Source: Flammeovirgaceae bacterium
GTDB lineage: Bacteria; Bacteroidota; Bacteroidia; Cytophagales; Cyclobacteriaceae
Length of the DNA: 8,618 nucleotides
Direction of reading: 5' to 3'
NCBI GenBank assembly: GCA_003229495.1
Contig: QIEB01000126.1
Coordinates: 1 to 8,618 of the forward strand
A program made the position numbers and the translations under genes. Under the pieces are notes generated by a model that had not been told where the DNA came from, did no database searches, and saw nothing but the letters and a program-made list of their open reading frames with translations. How positions within the stretch are numbered: position 1 is the first letter of the stretch; every line of letters begins with the position of its first letter. This document shows, in pieces, positions 6,849 through 8,618 of this stretch.

Positions 6849-7195
6849 TTAGATGTCCATATTCATGATCTCTCTAACCTCGGTACTCCCCCCATTTTCA
6901 TAAATCGGACATCCTTTGCTTGTTTCCAATGCTTCTTCAAACGATTCGGCGTTAATGAGCATGTAACCACCTACCATTTCTGCTCCTTCGGTATAAGGTC
7001 CGTCGTGGACCAGCTCTCCCGTTGTTCAACTACTTTACCAGACTTGTTCAATGGCAGGCCGTCAATTAACTTTCCATTTTCGGCCAAGCCCTGCATCCAG
7101 GCGCCCCACTTTTGCATATGCTCCTGAGTTTCTTCAGGAGAAAGTGCTGCCATATTTTCTTCACCCCCTCTAAATAAATAAAGATATTTTGCCAT
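6849..7195 (-). pseudogene. YCII-related (DGPF) domain protein, interrupted by a one-base frameshift
   Basis: From the ATG at 7195 the frame gives MAKYLYLFRGGEENMAALSP and the rest of the YCII N-terminal half, including SPEETQEHMQKWGAWMQGLA and KLIDGLPLNKSG. After GKVVEQR (residue 59) it turns into nonsense and stops at 6971. In the -1 frame the family continues with GELVHDGPYTEGAEMVGGY and LINAESFEEALETSKGCPIY, ending EVREIMNMDI at the stop at 6849. Restoring one base at the three-C run 7018-7020 (GGG in the coding strand) rebuilds a continuous 115-aa protein with the DGP motif. YCII/DGPF proteins are ferredoxin-like small proteins, often encoded beside ECF42 sigma factors. No canonical slippery heptamer is visible, so a sequencing or assembly error or a young pseudogene is most likely. 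Residues either side of the break show no other decay. Confidence 0.87.
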
Positions 7196-7449
7196 GATTC
7201 TAAAAATTATAATGTTGAATTTAAATTTATTTACCAGAATGACGATCGGTGTCAGGGTTTTAGGACAGTCATAGAATATTTTGCAAAAAATAAAATGACC
7301 TGTGCCATGAATATTAAGTATAAAACAAAAGTATAACCCGCATTATATACTAAAAAGTGTTCCCGCGCATTATCATTGATACTGGCATAACTAAAGATTT
7401 TCATGATTCCGCGATCATTACATTTTGTATTTAATAAATTTGCCGAGGC
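7196..7449. other. Divergent intergenic region between YCII and AsmA-like genes
   Basis: This 254-bp gap contains no credible gene and should hold the promoters of both flanking genes. The octamer AAGTATAA occurs twice with a 13-bp period (7316-7323 and 7329-7336), and the second copy forms an inverted repeat with TATACT at 7346-7351. The octamer TAAATTTG at 7435-7442 fits the TAnnTTTG consensus, but it is only 7 bp from the start codon and lacks a -33 partner. No strong promoter can be assigned. Confidence 0.35.
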
Positions 7450-8618
7450 ATGGACGCCCTGAGATTATTAAAAAGATCTTTATTTTTTTTGGGCCTGGTT
7501 TTATTACTGTTTTGTGTAGCCGGGGCGGTACTTGTATATATCTATCAGGACCAATTGGTTTCAAGATTCATTGTCGAAGCCAACCAAAAAATAGATACCC
7601 CTATTCAGGCCGGTGGCATCAAAGCTTCCTGGTGGGAAAAATTCCCCGATGTTTCGATAGTACTGAGTGATGTGGTTATAGATGGCAGCCTACCAGGCCC
7701 TGCCGACACCCTTGCTACTGCACGTAACATTTATTGTACCTTCAATGCCTGGGACATTTTGCAGGGGCACTGGGTGGTGGAGCAGATCCACATGGAAGAA
7801 GGACGATTATTTTTAGTGCAGACAGAACTTGGAGATAACAATTTTACTATAGTTAGAAAAGATACCAGTGGCAATAAGAACGAGGTGGGATTTAAATTAA
7901 AGAAGATCCATTTACAAAATGTAGCCATTACCTATCTGGATCTTTTGAGGAATCAGGAATATCAGCTACAAGCACACGATGTGATAGCCTCATTAACATC
8001 ACTGTCACAGGTATACGATGTTCAACTGGAAGGGGAGGTTACTTCGGAGGCACTGACAATTGGACAACAAGAATACTTTAAACACAAACCTCTTATTCTT
8101 CAGGGAAATATCCGCTATCTGCAGCCGGAAAAGAAATGGGATATTGGAGCATCGGAAATAACTGTGGGCGGATCAACCTTCCTCTTGAGTGGGTATTATC
8201 AGGGTTCTGATAGTACCCTGGATCTAGCCTTTAAAGGTCAGGGTACTAATATTCAAACGGTTTTGTCCCTGCTTCCAGAAGATATCAGTGGGAAATTCAG
8301 GAAATACCAAAGTAAAGGTGGGATTTATTTTGAGGGACGGATCGATGGATCAGTAGCAGTAGATGAATACCCCGAAGTCTACGTGAACTTTGGTTGCAGG
8401 AATGCCTCTTTCTTCCACCCAAATTACCAAAAAGGTATTGAAGGGGTATATCTATCAGGAAATTTTCACAGCGCTCAGGTGAACGACCTTTCTAAGGCTA
8501 CTTTGACCTTAAAAGATGTTAGGGGAGTAATGGAATCTCAACCATTTAGTGGAAATATTCAGATTACTAACTTGGAAAGTTATCATATCAAAGGTGATTT
8601 TGAAGGAACCTTGGATCT
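7450..8618 (+). CDS. AsmA-like envelope protein, N-terminal part (runs off right edge)
   Basis: An open frame runs from the ATG at 7450 to the end of the window without a stop (389 codons). It begins with one transmembrane helix at about residues 11-32 (FFLGLVLLLFCVAGAVLVYI), followed by a large periplasmic region rich in short beta strands: IDTPIQAGGIKASWWEKFPD (about 48-67), FPDVSIVLSDVVIDG, then WVVEQIHMEEGRLFL. This is the AsmA/TamB-type plan: an inner-membrane anchor and a long beta-groove thought to span the periplasm and move phospholipids towards the outer membrane. Later segments such as SLLPEDISGKFRKYQSKGGI and NFGCRNASFFHPNYQKGIEG fit the large AsmA-like proteins of Bacteroidota, which usually exceed 800 residues, so well under half may be shown. 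The ATG is the first Met after an in-frame TAA at 7435. The upstream bases GAGG may serve as a weak ribosome-binding site. Confidence 0.85.
   Translation, partial: MDALRLLKRSLFFLGLVLLLFCVAGAVLVYIYQDQLVSRFIVEANQKIDTPIQAGGIKASWWEKFPDVSIVLSDVVIDGSLPGPADTLATARNIYCTFNAWDILQGHWVVEQIHMEEGRLFLVQTELGDNNFTIVRKDTSGNKNEVGFKLKKIHLQNVAITYLDLLRNQEYQLQAHDVIASLTSLSQVYDVQLEGEVTSEALTIGQQEYFKHKPLILQGNIRYLQPEKKWDIGASEITVGGSTFLLSGYYQGSDSTLDLAFKGQGTNIQTVLSLLPEDISGKFRKYQSKGGIYFEGRIDGSVAVDEYPEVYVNFGCRNASFFHPNYQKGIEGVYLSGNFHSAQVNDLSKATLTLKDVRGVMESQPFSGNIQITNLESYHIKGDFEGTLD

Noticed and set aside
7010..7025. Programmed ribosomal frameshift in the YCII gene
   Set aside because: The coding strand reads CAA CGG GAG AGC at the break, with no X XXY YYZ heptamer or long homopolymer, so error or mutation is more likely.
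7425..7928. Overlapping reading frames of about 65-81 codons on both strands
   Set aside because: They lie over the AsmA-like frame, have no recognisable domain and show low-complexity or unnatural composition; they are shadows of the real gene.

Overview
The window looks like a piece of a Bacteroidota chromosome, probably from a marine or soil flavobacterium-like organism. This is inferred from several things. Most exported proteins have envelope families common in that phylum (OprO/P-type porin, DUF4136 lipoprotein, POTRA-less Omp85 barrel, AsmA-like giant). Start codons lack convincing Shine-Dalgarno sequences. One upstream region carries a perfect match to the Bacteroidota -7 element TAnnTTTG. 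The base composition is moderately AT-rich. There are no tRNA or rRNA genes, no CRISPR array, and no transposase or phage genes.

Layout. Positions 1-4161 are all minus strand. In transcription order they run: a small secreted helical protein (4161-3688) closed by a textbook intrinsic terminator (3654-3610); a secreted phospholipase D-like protein (3534-2422) with a stem-loop in its leader; a phosphate-selective-type porin with a TTG start (2378-1152); a DUF4136 lipoprotein (987-331); and the N-terminal part of an outer-membrane beta-barrel protein (308 to beyond the left edge). Positions 4162-4357 are a divergent promoter region. Positions 4358-5518 (plus) encode an Omp85/BamA-type barrel without POTRA domains. 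It converges on a long ECF42-type sigma factor (6751-5537, minus). Upstream of that is its usual partner, a YCII/DGPF-domain protein (7195-6849, minus), which carries a one-base frameshift. Across a second divergent gap (7196-7449), the N-terminal 389 codons of an AsmA-like protein (7450 onwards, plus) run off the right edge.

How the parts fit. Apart from the sigma factor and its YCII partner, every gene product is predicted to be exported or anchored in the envelope. The PLD-like protein and the OprO/P-like porin lie 43 bp apart on the same strand and may be co-transcribed, which would suit phosphate or phospholipid scavenging, but no regulatory site was found to prove this. The lipoprotein and barrel gene (22 bp apart) look like a second small operon. 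The ECF42/YCII pair is a widely conserved association. Here it has two oddities: the broken YCII frame, and a terminator-like hairpin that ends just before the sigma-factor start codon.

I did not find a clearly new multi-gene system. The best leads are the degenerate HKD motifs of the PLD-like protein, the sigma-factor leader hairpin, the YCII frameshift and the PLD leader stem-loop.
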